DNA of 21,001 nucleotides from Isoetes engelmannii (lineage: Eukaryota; Streptophyta; Lycopodiopsida; Isoetales; Isoetaceae), in assembly GCA_011763485.2 (NCBI GenBank), contig JAANSK020274712.1, positions 1 to 21,001 of the forward strand, written 5' to 3'. This document shows positions 9,244-19,839 of the stretch, piece by piece (within the stretch, counting starts at the first letter, position 1; the number at the start of each line of letters is the position of its first letter). The notes under the pieces were generated by a model that ran no database searches, was not told the DNA's origin, and saw only the letters and a program-made list of their open reading frames with translations. Made by a program: the position numbers and the translations under genes.

Positions 9244-9302
9244 TTTCCCTAGAATGGTATGGTTCTCTTCTTATATAGAAGAGAACCATCATTCTAGGGA
9301 AA
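9244..9302. repeat. strong hairpin just downstream of the recombinase
   Basis: The left arm 9244-9270 (TTTCCCTAGAATG.. to GGTTCTCTTC) and right arm 9278-9302 are fully complementary apart from a two-base bulge, around a 7-base loop TTATATA. It lies 56 bases past the end of the recombinase. It may be a 3' structural feature of the DIRS-like element or an independent foldback insert. Confidence 0.8.
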
Positions 9303-9403
9303 GGGACACTAGTTTTGGCACCAGCTCCTCTTTTGGAGCCAAGCCTACTTTGGCATACGCCTACAACGTGAGCTTTCTATGGCCCGGGCCATCTATCGGA
9401 GCT

Positions 9404-9429
9404 CCCCCCCCCCCCCCCCCCCCCCCCCC
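9404..9429 (+). repeat. C26 homopolymer
   Basis: There are twenty-six C in a row, preceded by a 14-bp palindrome (ATGGCCCGGGCCAT, about 9379-9392). Its true length may be uncertain, because long C runs are error-prone in sequencing and assembly. Confidence 0.85.
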
Positions 9430-10190
9430 AATAATAGGTTCACATGTCGGTGTGTCGATCAAAAAGTGCCCGACCTGGTTTTTTGCCGTCCCTTTGCATG
9501 GACGGTTGTCTTGTTGATTGGATTAATTAAATCTACATTTTTTCCAACGTAGCAAATGACGCGTCTGGAGGACACCTAGGGGTGGCCCCCCTCGGCCTAG
9601 CCTTTTTAGGGTATTCCCAACTCGGCGTAGCCTCGTGGCTTCCGAGGATCCTCATGGATCAACTTTATCTCTATCTCGTGTGTCTAGTATCTTCTAGGTC
9701 TTGGGTCAGTTGATCTTTGTGTCCAAATCTTTCCATCACAATAAAAATCACCTGAATTGGATCTCGGGTCGCCGAGTTATGATGCTCCAAATTTCGACCA
9801 ACAAAACTGCCCAGAAATTGCTCCTTCTGCCTCCTTCCAGAGAACTGATGCCCTTTCATGAATTTTGTATAAACTTCTCATACACCTAACCCTTGCTCTC
9901 TTCAACAACAACATGCTGGTGTTCTTGCAGTTCCGGGACCTCGGCCCACATGGCGTTCCTCCATAGCAAGAACGGCTTGATGGGAGACGAAGAGTGGGGT
10001 CGATGCTTGTTTTTTTGGATTGGGCGTGCCGGGTGGGGTGTTGCACTGGTGCGATTGGTAGCTGTTCGCGAGCATGCGGAGTGACGGGCCTCTGGGGGAC
10101 TCACACCATCTCTCGGCTTGATATATGCAATTGGTTCTTCGAATTGTTTGCCTACGAGGTTGACTAGACCTTGGGGGTTTTCACCCATTG
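9430..10190. other. unassigned GC-richer stretch, possibly the tail of a retroelement
   Basis: Composition is more GC-rich than the rest of the left half up to about 9660, with small stems such as CCGTCC/GGACGG near 9489-9508. Overlapping open frames occur on both strands at 9670-10230 but show no recognisable domain. It could be terminal DNA of the DIRS-like element or another decayed repeat. Confidence 0.35.
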
Positions 10191-10269
10191 GGGTTAATTG
10201 TTGTGTCCCCCTATGGGTTTTATTGTGTTTCACTAATTTGAGGGTTCATTGTTGTGTCCCCCTATGGGT
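10191..10269. repeat. 28-bp direct repeat, period 51
   Basis: GGGTTAATTGTTGTGTCCCC onward at 10191-10218 recurs at 10242-10269 with one mismatch. The intervening 23 bases are unrelated. Confidence 0.8.
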
Positions 10270-10719
10270 CATTGTACTCATCCATTCAGCCCAATGGGAA
10301 CTCCACTTCACTTGATACTTTTCATGCGTTTCTTTTAAGTTCCTATTTTGAATGGTTCAAATCTTAAATCACAAACATGTTCCTTGATAAGAGACCAAGA
10401 TTAGCTATTAACCAAGGTAAGCCCCTTTGTTTGTCTGTCCATTTTCAAAAGATCACCGGTCTAAATGCTTGGTCACCAAGATAATACCCGTTTAAGGGAG
10501 CATAGTATATTAAATCTGGTACATATGTTATATAGCTGGCAAATTATGTGGTAAATGTTAAAATATTTTTTGAACCCTGCTATTAACCACCAAAGATAGT
10601 TTAGCATTAAAATAAAAATGCCGTAAAAATAATTGTCAAAATCCACGCAACTCCGAAGGAGAATATCTACATACTTTCTTTCAAGATTGCCATGTTTAAA
10701 AAACAAGATATACTAATAT
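10270..10719. other. unassigned AT-rich stretch
   Basis: No terminal repeats or recognisable coding are visible. A minus-strand frame around 10620-10706 (HGNLERKYVDILLRSCVDFD) is open and protein-like, but it is followed by very AT-rich codons and has no clear splice borders. Confidence 0.3.
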
Positions 10720-10873
10720 CTTCCCATATTAGTCACATATTACTGGAGATGATGCTCCAATCCATCTACAAAATGTTGAAGCACACAAAAACAGGTTATT
10801 ACCTTCCTATATTAGTCACATATTACTGAGGATGCTGCTCCCTTCCATCTACAAAATATTGGACCACACAATA
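10720..10873. repeat. 71-bp direct repeat, period 83
   Basis: CTTCCCATATTAGTCACATA onward at 10720-10790 is repeated at 10803-10873 with about ten mismatches. The second copy runs almost up to the candidate minus-strand exon at 10895. Confidence 0.75.
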
Positions 10874-10894
10874 TGTTACATCCTAAACATTCAC

Positions 10895-11026
10895 CTTGCA
10901 ATTGATGCTTAGCTTTACCCTTCCCGATACACTTCATGCATTCTTGCAGATATAATCTATCGTCTTTAGTCATTCTCTTATCACACATGCCTAGAAGCAA
11001 AGAAGCAAAAATGATTGTATAGCCTT
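10895..11026 (-). CDS. candidate internal exon of an unknown spliced gene
   Basis: On the minus strand, TAATTTTGCAAG precedes a frame open for about 43 codons and ending CAAG|GTGAAT, a good donor. It reads GYTIIFASLLLGMCDKRMTK, then DDRLYLQECMKCIGKGKAKH. The mix of a hydrophobic start and a Cys/Lys-rich end is protein-like. I do not recognise the family. It does not join in phase with the candidate exon at 11531-11648, so at least one further exon would be needed between them if both are real. Confidence 0.3.
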
Positions 11027-11185
11027 CTTGCAAAATTAGAGATGAAAGTTAATAAGCGATTTCTCTAAATACAAGCACATGTATTACTCTATTCAACTAT
11101 CCTATATGGACTGCCATCAGAACTAACTCGGTAGCTTATACAAGCCTGTTACATTACACCATGTTGTATCACGTTATATGACACG

Positions 11186-11279
11186 TAATCCACATTAGGG
11201 TGAGATTACTAATTTTTTTGCCCTATTTTCAAACCCATTATTTTGCAGGGACGTAATCTCACCCTAATGTGAGATTACG
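11186..11279. repeat. foldback structure with 26-bp arms
   Basis: The left arm 11186-11211 and right arm from about 11253 to 11279 are reverse complements apart from a one-base indel. The core sequence is GTAATCTCACCCTAATGTG. The right arm also contains GTAATCTCA facing TGAGATTAC. The spacer is about 40 AT-rich bases. It resembles a small MITE. Target-site duplication is not clear. Confidence 0.7.
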
Positions 11280-11433
11280 TAAGGGAATCTTCACCCCTTG
11301 ACAATTATGCTCAGAATATTCCTCGACGGCACCGCCAGACTCGACAGTGCACGAGCGGCGAAGCCTCGTCTGGCAGAGTCGCCTCAGATATTCCTCGCCA
11401 TAATTCTCTCGGGGTGAAGATTCCCTCTTACAT
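11280..11433. repeat. second foldback, MITE-like, immediately adjacent
   Basis: AGGGAATCTTCACCCC at about 11282-11297 is matched exactly in reverse complement by GGGGTGAAGATTCCCT. The complementarity continues weakly inward through AATTATG/CATAATT. The centre holds a further stem GCCAGAC/GTCTGGC and a direct repeat CTCAGAATATTCCTCG / CTCAGATATTCCTCG. The interior is GC-rich. Outer GTAA and TTAC suggest the terminal repeat begins GTAAG. The open frame across it on the minus strand is a by-product. Confidence 0.7.
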
Positions 11434-11530
11434 TGTAATTCTTTCATTCTGCCATTTAGACTGAAGATGCTCCAAAACAAAAATGCGTAGTTTTACTTAC
11501 GAGTACAATAAAACAAAAGAATGGATCTAC

Positions 11531-11648
11531 CAAGGTATTGTTTCCAACAGCCGCAACTGATTCCATTGTATTGCAAAAGACCTTTAAAACATTTGTCGGT
11601 GAAGGCGTATCATTGTCCGAAAGACGACATTTATTCATTTCATCGAAC
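11531..11648 (-). CDS. candidate internal exon of an unknown spliced gene
   Basis: On the minus strand, TTTTTCTTGTGTACAG is a good acceptor. The frame then runs open for 39 codons to CCTTG|GTAGAT. It reads FDEMNKCRLSDNDTPSPTNV, then LKVFCNTMESVAAVGNNTL, starting in phase 1 and ending on a full codon. Composition is balanced and protein-like. I do not recognise a domain. It could be a chance open stretch. Confidence 0.3.
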
Positions 11649-11649
11649 C

Positions 11650-13297
11650 TGTACACAAGAAAAACAACTCCTTATGAACAAATGAAGAATAAAACATGAA
11701 GGAAGATGGACTGTATCTTTAAGAATGCTATTTTGTGACAATATGGACCGACGACTTTTCCATAATTAACGAAATAGTGCTTGATTGAAGTTTAATAAAT
11801 ACCATATTATATAGGAATATAAGTTACATGCTTACAAGAGGCATGCCATTTGCTGACGAGTTTTAGATGTAAAATAATTCCAGATATGTTTTCAGTCTTG
11901 ACATTGATACAACACATTTTTAGCCCTGACAAATTGCTTCTCTTATTCTGACTATGCCTACTGTCATGATTGCTAAACAAGTAATGTACTCCTTTTTCTA
12001 GCATGTTGTGGGTCTAATAGCATTTCCAATTCCATAGATTGAAAATGCCAATGTCTTGGGTTAAATGATTATCATGTTATAGCTTTATAACATGTAAACA
12101 CTTAAGGAAGATACAATGTGATGAGATGTCATTACAAGTGACGGTGGCTGGAAGGTACTGTTTTAGCTAGTTTTTGGAAACAGAACACTTGGCATCTATA
12201 ACAGTATGTCATTTATCATTTATCTTGCTGCTCTTTGAGCATGTATTGATCAGGACGTAATAGTTATAGCTGTCAACATTAGACTAATTGAAATTCATAA
12301 GAAACAAAGTCTGTAAGAACAGCAATGTGCAATCTGAATGTGTCAATTAGAGAAACATCTGAATGTTCGCAAGTGTTGAAACTATGAAGGTGGATTGAGG
12401 TAGCTTCAAGCCTCTTGAAATTTCACAGGCTGAAAATGCTTACACGTAAAGTATATTTATCTATTTTTAAATACATCCAAGCAGTCTAGCATGTGCTTGA
12501 CCATCAATTGAATTTGTGCAAAGCAATGTTCTGGGCAATTGGCCAAATAGTTGTGTATCTTCCAAAAGCATTTCAGATTTTATGCATGCACCAAGTTTTA
12601 GCTATAATGAATGCTACAAACATGCTATATACATGCGCCAAATCTCAGAGGATCCATGCATGCACCTTGAGCATACACCAAGAATAGGTGTACTAAACAT
12701 AAACGAGGAACAATAAAGCAGGTATATGGCCTTGCAATTTCTAATGTCCATGTTGCTATTAGAGATATATGCCATTATATGTCCCTGGCATATTAATGTA
12801 TATGCTAAAAATTGAGGCCCGAGGCCGCATTAGAAGAGTCAAAGGTTAAGGAAGCTAATAACACAGTAGGCACTTAATGTGTTGCATCATGCCAATGAAC
12901 TGCTTTCTGGATTAGACCATGCAAGTCCTAATGATCAGCTGGAACCATTCTTAATTAACATGATTATTATGTTAGCTTTAGGCATTTTAGCATTTCATGT
13001 GTGAACAACCCAACTTTTTTCTATAAAATGTAAAGTCAGATCTGATGCTTTGCAGATCATGACTTTTAATAATAAAACATAAAGATTAGTTTATTGGGTC
13101 CAAACATCTGAAGGATGCTATATTAGCTCTTGTGAAAATGCATTGAAAGGCATTACCGACATTCCAAGCATATTTCATGGTATACTGTGCAGCAATATCT
13201 GGAATGCATGTATTATCTCATCCAAGATATAAGTTGTGCTTTGAAAATAATTAAAGTTTATAATGCCAGTCAAAACTCTGGGAACATCTCCAACAAG
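11650..13297. other. unassigned AT-rich stretch, intron-like
   Basis: There are no recognisable domains, long repeats or element ends. Short plus-strand frames near 12490-12716 have no domain match. The stretch could be intronic sequence of a host gene. Confidence 0.35.
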
Positions 13298-13377
13298 CTA
13301 TATGGATGTTTCTGCAACTATCTGCGGCATCGTTGTCATAAAGGCAGGTGGGCCATATGGATACAAGTTGAACGTGC
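13298..13377 (-). CDS. weak candidate terminal exon
   Basis: On the minus strand, a pyrimidine-rich tract (CCTCTCTCTGTCTCTTCCTT) ends in AATAG just before a frame of 26 codons closing with TAG. It reads TFNLYPYGPPAFMTTMPQIV, then AETSI. The acceptor is strong, but the coding stretch is short and unrecognised. The opposite strand also has an open frame here, so orientation is uncertain. Confidence 0.2.
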
Positions 13378-13976
13378 CTATTAAGGAAGAGACAGAGAGA
13401 GGTAGGAAAGGAGGCTTCCCTATGCATAGCTGCAGCCTTCTTTTCTTTGATAGATCTAACATTGGAATGCTAAACCAAGCATCATATACACAATGGATAT
13501 AGCCATTTGCAACAACTTGTGGTACTCTTTCATGAATTGTGTTGTGCAATTGCTATTGTTTCAAATGTATTGCAGAATTTTTTCGCTGCCATACTTCGAA
13601 TCAAAAATATAATGTCAGGTTCTCAAGCCAAACAGATAAAGAATCACCTATTGCATAGCTGTAGATAGGGCAATTGCCTTAAGTTGCAACATGATACTTC
13701 CAGATATTGATATGCAATTTTTGCAGGCGATTGGGGTTCTTTTTTGACTTGGTACGTCAAACTACATGGGTGCAATACTGATTATCTTTTCAAATTATTT
13801 GAATATTTTTGTTGTGCAATGAGACACATCACATATTAGCCAAATCTTGAAGATGCTGGAGGATTATTGGCAGGTTTAAGTAAAATGATCGTTAAGCAAG
13901 CGAAAGAACATTTTCTATCGATTTGAGCACAACCAACAAGTAATTGAGGCATGGCGCATCCAACAAGCAATTCATC
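13378..13976. other. unassigned AT-rich stretch
   Basis: I see no recognisable coding, repeat or element terminus. Open frames are short and overlap on both strands. Confidence 0.35.
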
Positions 13977-14084
13977 ATGGATCAACTGATAGTTGCAGTG
14001 CTTGTCTGGGCTTTAGCATTGGGCCTCTATTATATTTGCAGCTTTGTGAAGGCATGGTCGGCTCTAGACATGATGCAGTTTCAA
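13977..14084 (+). CDS. weak candidate first exon with a membrane segment
   Basis: An ATG at 13977 opens 36 codons beginning MDQLIVAVLVWALALGLYYI, a plausible signal anchor or transmembrane helix. They end in FQ before a GTAAGC donor-like site at 14085. An earlier in-frame ATG lies at 13944, but the hydrophobic stretch favours the later start. No partner exon was found and the family is unknown. Confidence 0.2.
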
Positions 14085-14740
14085 GTAAGCCATCTGGACG
14101 TTTTGCACTACTCTTACATTTCATAACCTGGTACACTCTGCTTGGGATGAATTAAAGAATCATAGGTAGTAACATTGCTCTTAAGTTGACAGGGTATGAT
14201 GTATATTACCTTCTTATTTGTTTGTAGAATACTTTTGTAGCACTGTCTTCTTTGTGGTGTTTGTTTTAGCAGCATGGCTCTGAATTGGCTTGGCCTAGTA
14301 AGCATTTCCGAAACAAATAAGATTCAGGCCTAAGTCATCAAAATTTGCAAGGGACTGCTCATTGAGAAGTGGTAAGGTGCTATGAATAAAAACTTTTTAG
14401 TTATTGCATCACTCCAATGGCAAGTTCCGAATCACATGGGTTATAGAGGCAGTAGAGGTAAACTGCAGAGGTTGGGATCATTTATAACTTACAGAAGACT
14501 TGCTTTAATTCTTATCTGGTTCTTTCTTTTACTTCTGTTGCATATTTTGTCCAATCTTTCCTGGCCCTTGGCAGTTTGACTTGTCCAAACCCACAGAACC
14601 ATTAATTATGCTGCACATGATCAGAGTTTATCCAGCATTTTATTCGATTCATCCAATCATATTTCGGTGTACATCAGATTTTGGTGTGCTGAGCTGAGAC
14701 TTGGTATGCCTGGTTTATTGTTTAATGTCTGTGCAGGAGA
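14085..14740. other. unassigned AT-rich stretch
   Basis: This is intron-like sequence with short frames only. No element ends or RNA genes are seen. Confidence 0.35.
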
Positions 14741-14744
14741 AAGG

Positions 14745-14891
14745 GCTTTTGCTTTTCGATCTTTTTGGAAGGGACTTTATCCAAGAGTGTCAATCGGCTT
14801 TTGCTTTTAGATTTTTTTTGGGAGGGACTTTATCCAAGAGCGTCTGTCCAAATTGTATGAGTGCAGGGACTTTATCTAAGAGTGTCCATCC
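14745..14891 (+). repeat. three copies of a GGGACTTTATCCAAGAGTGTC motif
   Basis: GGGACTTTATC(C/T)AAGAG(T/C)GTC occurs at about 14771, 14824 and 14866. The first two copies also share an upstream GCTTTTGCTTTT segment, giving a 53-base unit. The frame across it reads GTLSKSV twice, but I see no gene. It lies about 130 bases left of the LINE insertion. Confidence 0.7.
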
Positions 14892-15002
14892 AATTTATTT
14901 CCGTTAGACGATCTTGGTGGTTTGTGAAATGCTGAACTAGCATTGCCAAATATCTTAAGTTGTCATCTATCCTATTGAATGCACCATCTTTATTTTGGTA
15001 GC

Positions 15003-15019
15003 TTCCACCATTACCTAGG
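15003..15019. repeat. left (3') target-site duplication of the LINE
   Basis: TTCCACCATTACCTAGG directly abuts the T-rich tract that is the LINE poly(A) tail read from the plus strand. It matches 20308-20324 at 14 of 17 positions. The three mismatches fit an old insertion. Confidence 0.45.
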
Positions 15020-15126
15020 TTTTTTTTTTTTCTTTTTTTTTTGGATGAAAGGGGACTTTTAATTAATCAATAATAAGAAGTACAAAATAGGCTGTGGAGG
15101 TAATCTAACAACCTTTACAGCTACAA

Positions 15127-15204
15127 CAAGATAACTGAAAGACAACTGATTTACAACCGTGTTGATTCTTCTCCCAAGATAACTGAAAGACAACTGATCT
15201 ACAA
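15127..15204 (-). repeat. 30-bp direct repeat in the LINE 3' region
   Basis: CAAGATAACTGAAAGACAAC onward at 15127-15156 recurs at 15175-15204 with one mismatch, a period of 48. On the LINE strand it reads as two TTTCAGTTATCTTG blocks shortly before the poly(A). Short 3' UTR repeats are common in plant LINEs. Confidence 0.75.
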
Positions 15205-15483
15205 TTGAATACCACGAAACGGCTACATATATAGAGTTTGGAGTTTATAATACATAAACCGTTGAATCTTCTATCTGCCTGAATTGGATAATGAGCGCAT
15301 GCACGACCTTTGAGAAGATTCATATCCGAATTTTCCGCCAAAACTTGATGGGGATCACTCATCCAACATAGAAGAGCCAGAGGACCATCACCTCTCAAAA
15401 TTTTGTTGCAGAAGATCTTGCCCAACCAGCCTCTCGAGTAGAATGAAAATTTCCAGAGGCCCGAGTTAGATGCTACTGCCAAA

Positions 15484-18400
15484 CTAGAAGTCCTCTTCCT
15501 GGAACCAAATGCAATCCTGGAGCAAAGTATCATTATCCAGATCAATGAGAGAGGGAAGTTCTTTGCAAGGGATATCGGACCAAGAGTTCAAGGTGAGGAC
15601 CAGCCAGAGGAATGGGAAATTGACTTCAGCCATAGCACTAAGTCCTTCTGCCACAAAGCTCCCTAAGTGATAGTAATAACTGTTTCTGAAAACAAAGTAC
15701 TGGTCTGCAGACATGAAACTACTGAAGAAAGACAAGAGGACATTCAAACACCAGGCTTGGTAACCATCAAGCAGCACACTCTTGAATCTAGCAGTGACAT
15801 CAACTAAGTTTCTAGAAGGCAGGTTTAAACCCATCCCATTGAGTCTGATCCAGGCCTCCTTAGTGGATAACTCCTCAATTTCAGGGTGTCCAATGAGCAT
15901 ACTTGTTAATATGTTCAGCAAATCTGTAATACAGAAAGTCATTAGCAGAGAAATTGACAAGGTTGACTTTGAAAAAGCAAGATGAACCAATGAATTGACC
16001 AAATGCAAGCCACTTTTTGTCAAAAGCTTCTTTCTTTTTGGATCTATGACACATAGCTGCAGTAGTCAACTCCATGAGAAACAACAATCTCAAACTTGAA
16101 ATTCCCATATTCCTCCTACCAATCGAAATAGCATTCCTAAATTTCCAGATGCATCATATAGCAATTTGTTTGAGTGTATTAACAAAAATGTTTGTGCCAG
16201 CAAAGAACTGAGGAATAGAGTTATGAAAAACAATTCTGTACCCAGCAGAATTTGATAGATTTTGAATCCAGTTCCAAAAAGATATCAATCAGGAACAAGA
16301 GGATATGTGTTGAACAGATTCTGGGGCTTCCTTACAAATGTCACAGTTGATATCAAAATCAATGTTACTGCCTTGGATCCTCTTATTGATGTAGCATTTA
16401 GAGGGAATGGCCTTATGGAGAGCAAGCCAGGTGAACAACTGAACTTTTGGCTGAAAATAGGTTTTCCAACATTCTCTAAGAACCTTGATAGAGGGGATCC
16501 TGTCAGATTTAGGTTCAGAGATCATTCTATAGATTTTAGAAACTTTATATTCCTTCTTGTTTTCCAAAGTGCAGTTAAGATCATCCAAGATAAGGCAATT
16601 GGAAATACCCCTTAGATTTGACATCAGGTGTTTATATATTAACTTGTCAGATGGAGAATCCAACCCTAAATCCTTTAACTCCTCCCAAGTTCTCCATCTA
16701 TGTCTGTGCCAGAGGTCAGCAATGATAGATACTCCTGCATTGTCCCATTTTCTATACATCTTGGGGTGTCCCTCAGCCAGACTTGAATATCCATTCTTAG
16801 CTAAGCTTGGACACCAAAATAGAGAGAAACTACCACACTCATCCGTAAGAGGGACATGATCAAAAGCTTCTGCTGCATTATTCCAAGCAACAAGGATATT
16901 TTTCATCAGGTTAGAGGTGTTTTTCCCTGACTTGAAAGGGTAGAAATATGAATCAAGAATCGAATGCTGACAATTAGATTTGCCAAAAGACCTAGATTTT
17001 TGTATCCAGAACCTAATGAACTCCATAGCAGAAGAGTTATATCCCTGAATTGCCTTCCAAATGAATTTAGCACCAAGAGCTTGAGCTTGTTTAAACAGGG
17101 ATTTACATCTCAACCCCCCAAGATTCCTATCATGAGTTAATTCCTTCTATTGCAGGCAGTGCCTCCCCCCCCCCCAAATAAAGTCTCTAACACACTTTTC
17201 AATTTGACTGTATGACTTCTTATCAGCAATAAGGGCATATGAAAAGTAGATGTGAGTGCTAGCTAGGATGGAATTTGCTACTATAACCCTACCCGCCCTT
17301 GACAGATACTTGCTAATACCACTTACTTTCTTCCTGATCCTATTAATGATCCCATCCCAGGCTCCCTTGACATTTTACAAGAGAGAGGAAGGCCGAATAA
17401 AGTAATGCACTCATTGGGCTGAACCATTTTAACCGCTCTAGTATTAATATCATCAGCATGGGTCATCCCACAAGATAGAGCACTTCACAAAGTTGAGCAT
17501 GACCCCCGAAGCTGTACCAAAGAGATCAATACACTCGAAGAAACTATCTAGGACTCTATTCTCAGCTTTTAGTATGACAAAGGTATCATCTGCATACTGG
17601 AGAACTGTAAGTTGCTTATTTGATCCAGGCATCTGTAAGCCAGTTATCAGATTCTCTGTCTGGAGGCAGAGAAGCAACCTAGGAAGGATCTCAGCAACTG
17701 TAAGGAAAAGATATGGAGCAAGAGGGCAGCCTTGCCTCACAACCTTATGAATAGGAAAGAAATCAGTAGGGGAACCATTGATGGTGATGGCAGAGTAGGC
17801 ATTAGCATTCAATTCCATAATTCTTTGAATAAGCAAGGGGTGAATCCCTACACAATCCATGGCATGTTTCAAAAAGTTCCAGTCAATAGAGTCATAGGCT
17901 CTCTTGAAATCAAGCTTCAGCAAGAGACAATTCTGCTTAGAAAGCTTATTCCAGTGCAGGGCTTCATTAGCAGCAATGTAGTTGTCTAGAATGAACCTCT
18001 TGGAAAGAAAGGCTGATTGACAGTTAGATATAGTTTGCTGAAGGTGGCTCTTAATTCTGTCTCTATGATTTTAGCCACTACTTTGTAAGTGGTGTTGGTC
18101 AAGGAGATGGGCCTCCAATCATTGAAAATAGCTTGCTTATTCTTTTTAGGAATCAAGGAAATCATGCTAGAAGAATAAGCAGGAGGCAGCACCTTAGCAT
18201 ACCAATAGCCTTTGACAAAGGTGCAAAGATCATGTTTGAAAAGGTCCCAGAATTCTATGTAAAACTCTGGGGGAAAACCATCTGGGCCCGGGGCCTTACC
18301 ATGCTTCATTCTAGATAAAGTTCTAAAGATCTCAATCTCACTTGGACAATCGAGGGCATGGGCAGACATAGTTTGGGAGTGTTGAATAGAGCTAAAAATA

Positions 18401-19665
18401 TGAAATTGAGCATCAATCATATCCTCCTTATTCTGCTCTTCGGCAAAAAGGTTCCTGTAGTTGTGTAAAAAGTGATCCCTAACAGAGTCTTCATCTGTGA
18501 TAATATTTCCAGAGGTGCTCTCTACCTGAGTAATATCGTTATTGAGAAGTCTCTGTTTGGCCTTCTTATAGAAGAAAGCAGAGGATGGATTATCCAGCTC
18601 TTTGGCATAGGTGATTTTTGCCTTTAAAACTAAGCCTTTAGCAGGGTGCTCCTCCAGGTTCCTAATTTGGATTTCCAATCTATTTTCTTCTACATGATGA
18701 GCAACATTAGAAGGATCATCCATCAAAAGCTGCCTAACAGTCGTGATTTGCTCGAACAGCTCTAACTTGACTTGGTCTCTCATCTTTTTCTCATTTAAAC
18801 ACCAAGATTTGATCCAACCTTTGGTTTTTTTTAGTTTGGAAATTGATGAGTAGGAATATCAGGCTGGCTAGCATAGAATTCTTTAAACTCCTTGCAGAAT
18901 TTGGCATTGGAAAGCAGGGAGGAATTGAATTTGAAGGCAGTCTTGGTTTGAATCCTATACAAAGCCACCTTCTTAAACTCAATGATGATTGGTTGGTGAT
19001 CAAAAAGGGTGGCCCCTTCATCCCCTGTGACAATACAATTGTCTAGCAAATCAGAAGCACAGTTTGCAATATACACCCTGTCCAAATTACAAAAGGTCCT
19101 ATCTTCACCCTTCCTCTTGTTTGACCAAGAATATTTGATATTGGATGATGGCACATAGTAAAACATAGAGTTGGCCAAAAGATTATTCTAGGAAACTCTT
19201 TCAACAGCAAACATATTGATCTTATTTCCTAACTTCATATCTCATTGAGGAGTGTTATTGAAGTCTCCTGTCATAACCCAATCTATTTGGGATTTCTGGG
19301 ATATAACATCTCTAATGTTCTCCCACAACCCTTGCCTTTCCCATGGATCAGTGTAGGCATATATGTCAATGACACCAACTTTGTGGCTAGCATGTTCAAA
19401 AACAATATCTCGGGCTGTTGTAACTTTCAACCACATTGAGATTGAACCACATAATGGCCAGACCTCCCTTGGTACCATTGGCCTCAATGATTGAGGAACT
19501 GGCTCCACTCCTAATCCAAGTAGCTAAGTTATTGGCTTCAAATGCAGGAAGGTGATGCTCCTGAATAAGAATAAGATCTGCTTTGTCTTGCCTCACACTG
19601 GCCACAAATCTCCTTCTTTTGATTGGGCCTTTAATTCCTCTGAGATTCCATGAAATCACTTTCAT
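15484..19665 (-). pseudogene. LINE ORF2 polyprotein (EN-RT-zf-RVT-RNase H), broken
   Basis: The start ATG at 19665 opens MKVISWNLRGIKGP, the usual plant L1 ORF2 beginning. Endonuclease: catalytic Asn in WNLRG, Glu in IQEHHL, GDFNN near 19250, and FDHQP near 18980. Reverse transcriptase: GKAPGPDGFP near 18305, WRPISL near 18110, LDFKRAYD near 17910, RQGCPLAPYLF near 17720 and YADD near 17590, all catalytic Asp kept. zf-RVT: FTWLALHKAIPSK, then CDIC...H near 16300. RNase H-like: WIRLN near 15850 and AEGLSAM near 15620, with the first Asp apparently lost. Frame changes lie near 19430, 18830 and 18000, between 17450 and 17115, and near 16000 and 15530. In-frame stops lie at 19242, about 19188, 17453 and 16289. 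Confidence 0.85.
17165..17175 (+). repeat. C11 homopolymer inside LINE ORF2
   Basis: Eleven C in a row lie in the region between the reverse transcriptase and the zf-RVT. On the LINE strand this is a G11 run, a likely slippage point and a likely contributor to the frame disturbance between 17450 and 17115. Confidence 0.8.
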
Positions 19666-19839
19666 TGGATGGAGTTTTTATTCAGAGATTCAGCCAAGAG
19701 TTCACCTCTACTTCTAGTGTACTTAGCAGGTCCATTATAGTCAACATTGGTGGGGGTGCCTAAATGATTCTCCTCATTAGGAAGCACTTTTTTTCCACTT
19801 GTCTGAGTCCATAGCAATAGGGGAGACACAAGGGATTAA

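Larger units (their letters stand above)
7060..9302 (+). mobile_element. DIRS-type tyrosine-recombinase retroelement, broken copy
   Basis: The order is a trace of reverse-transcriptase tail, then RNase H (about 7315-7752), then tyrosine recombinase (about 8270-9188). This is the layout of DIRS/PAT-group elements, which integrate with a tyrosine recombinase and not a DDE integrase. Most of the reverse transcriptase and any gag are not recognisable, so the copy looks 5'-truncated as well as decayed. It carries several breaks, on the order of five to ten, and appears old. Inverted or split terminal repeats typical of the group were not confirmed, though a strong hairpin lies just past the recombinase. 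The edges given are approximate. Confidence 0.65.

Noticed and set aside
9777-10233. Two minus-strand frames of 89 and 115 codons
   Set aside because: They overlap in different frames, are rich in Arg/Pro/Ser from GC-richer DNA, and contain no motif I can name.
11259-11480. Minus-strand frame of 73 codons
   Set aside because: It runs through the two foldback structures and is explained by their palindromic, GC-rich sequence.
16262-16859. Plus-strand open frames of 117 and 100 codons
   Set aside because: They lie antisense to well-supported LINE ORF2 coding on the minus strand.
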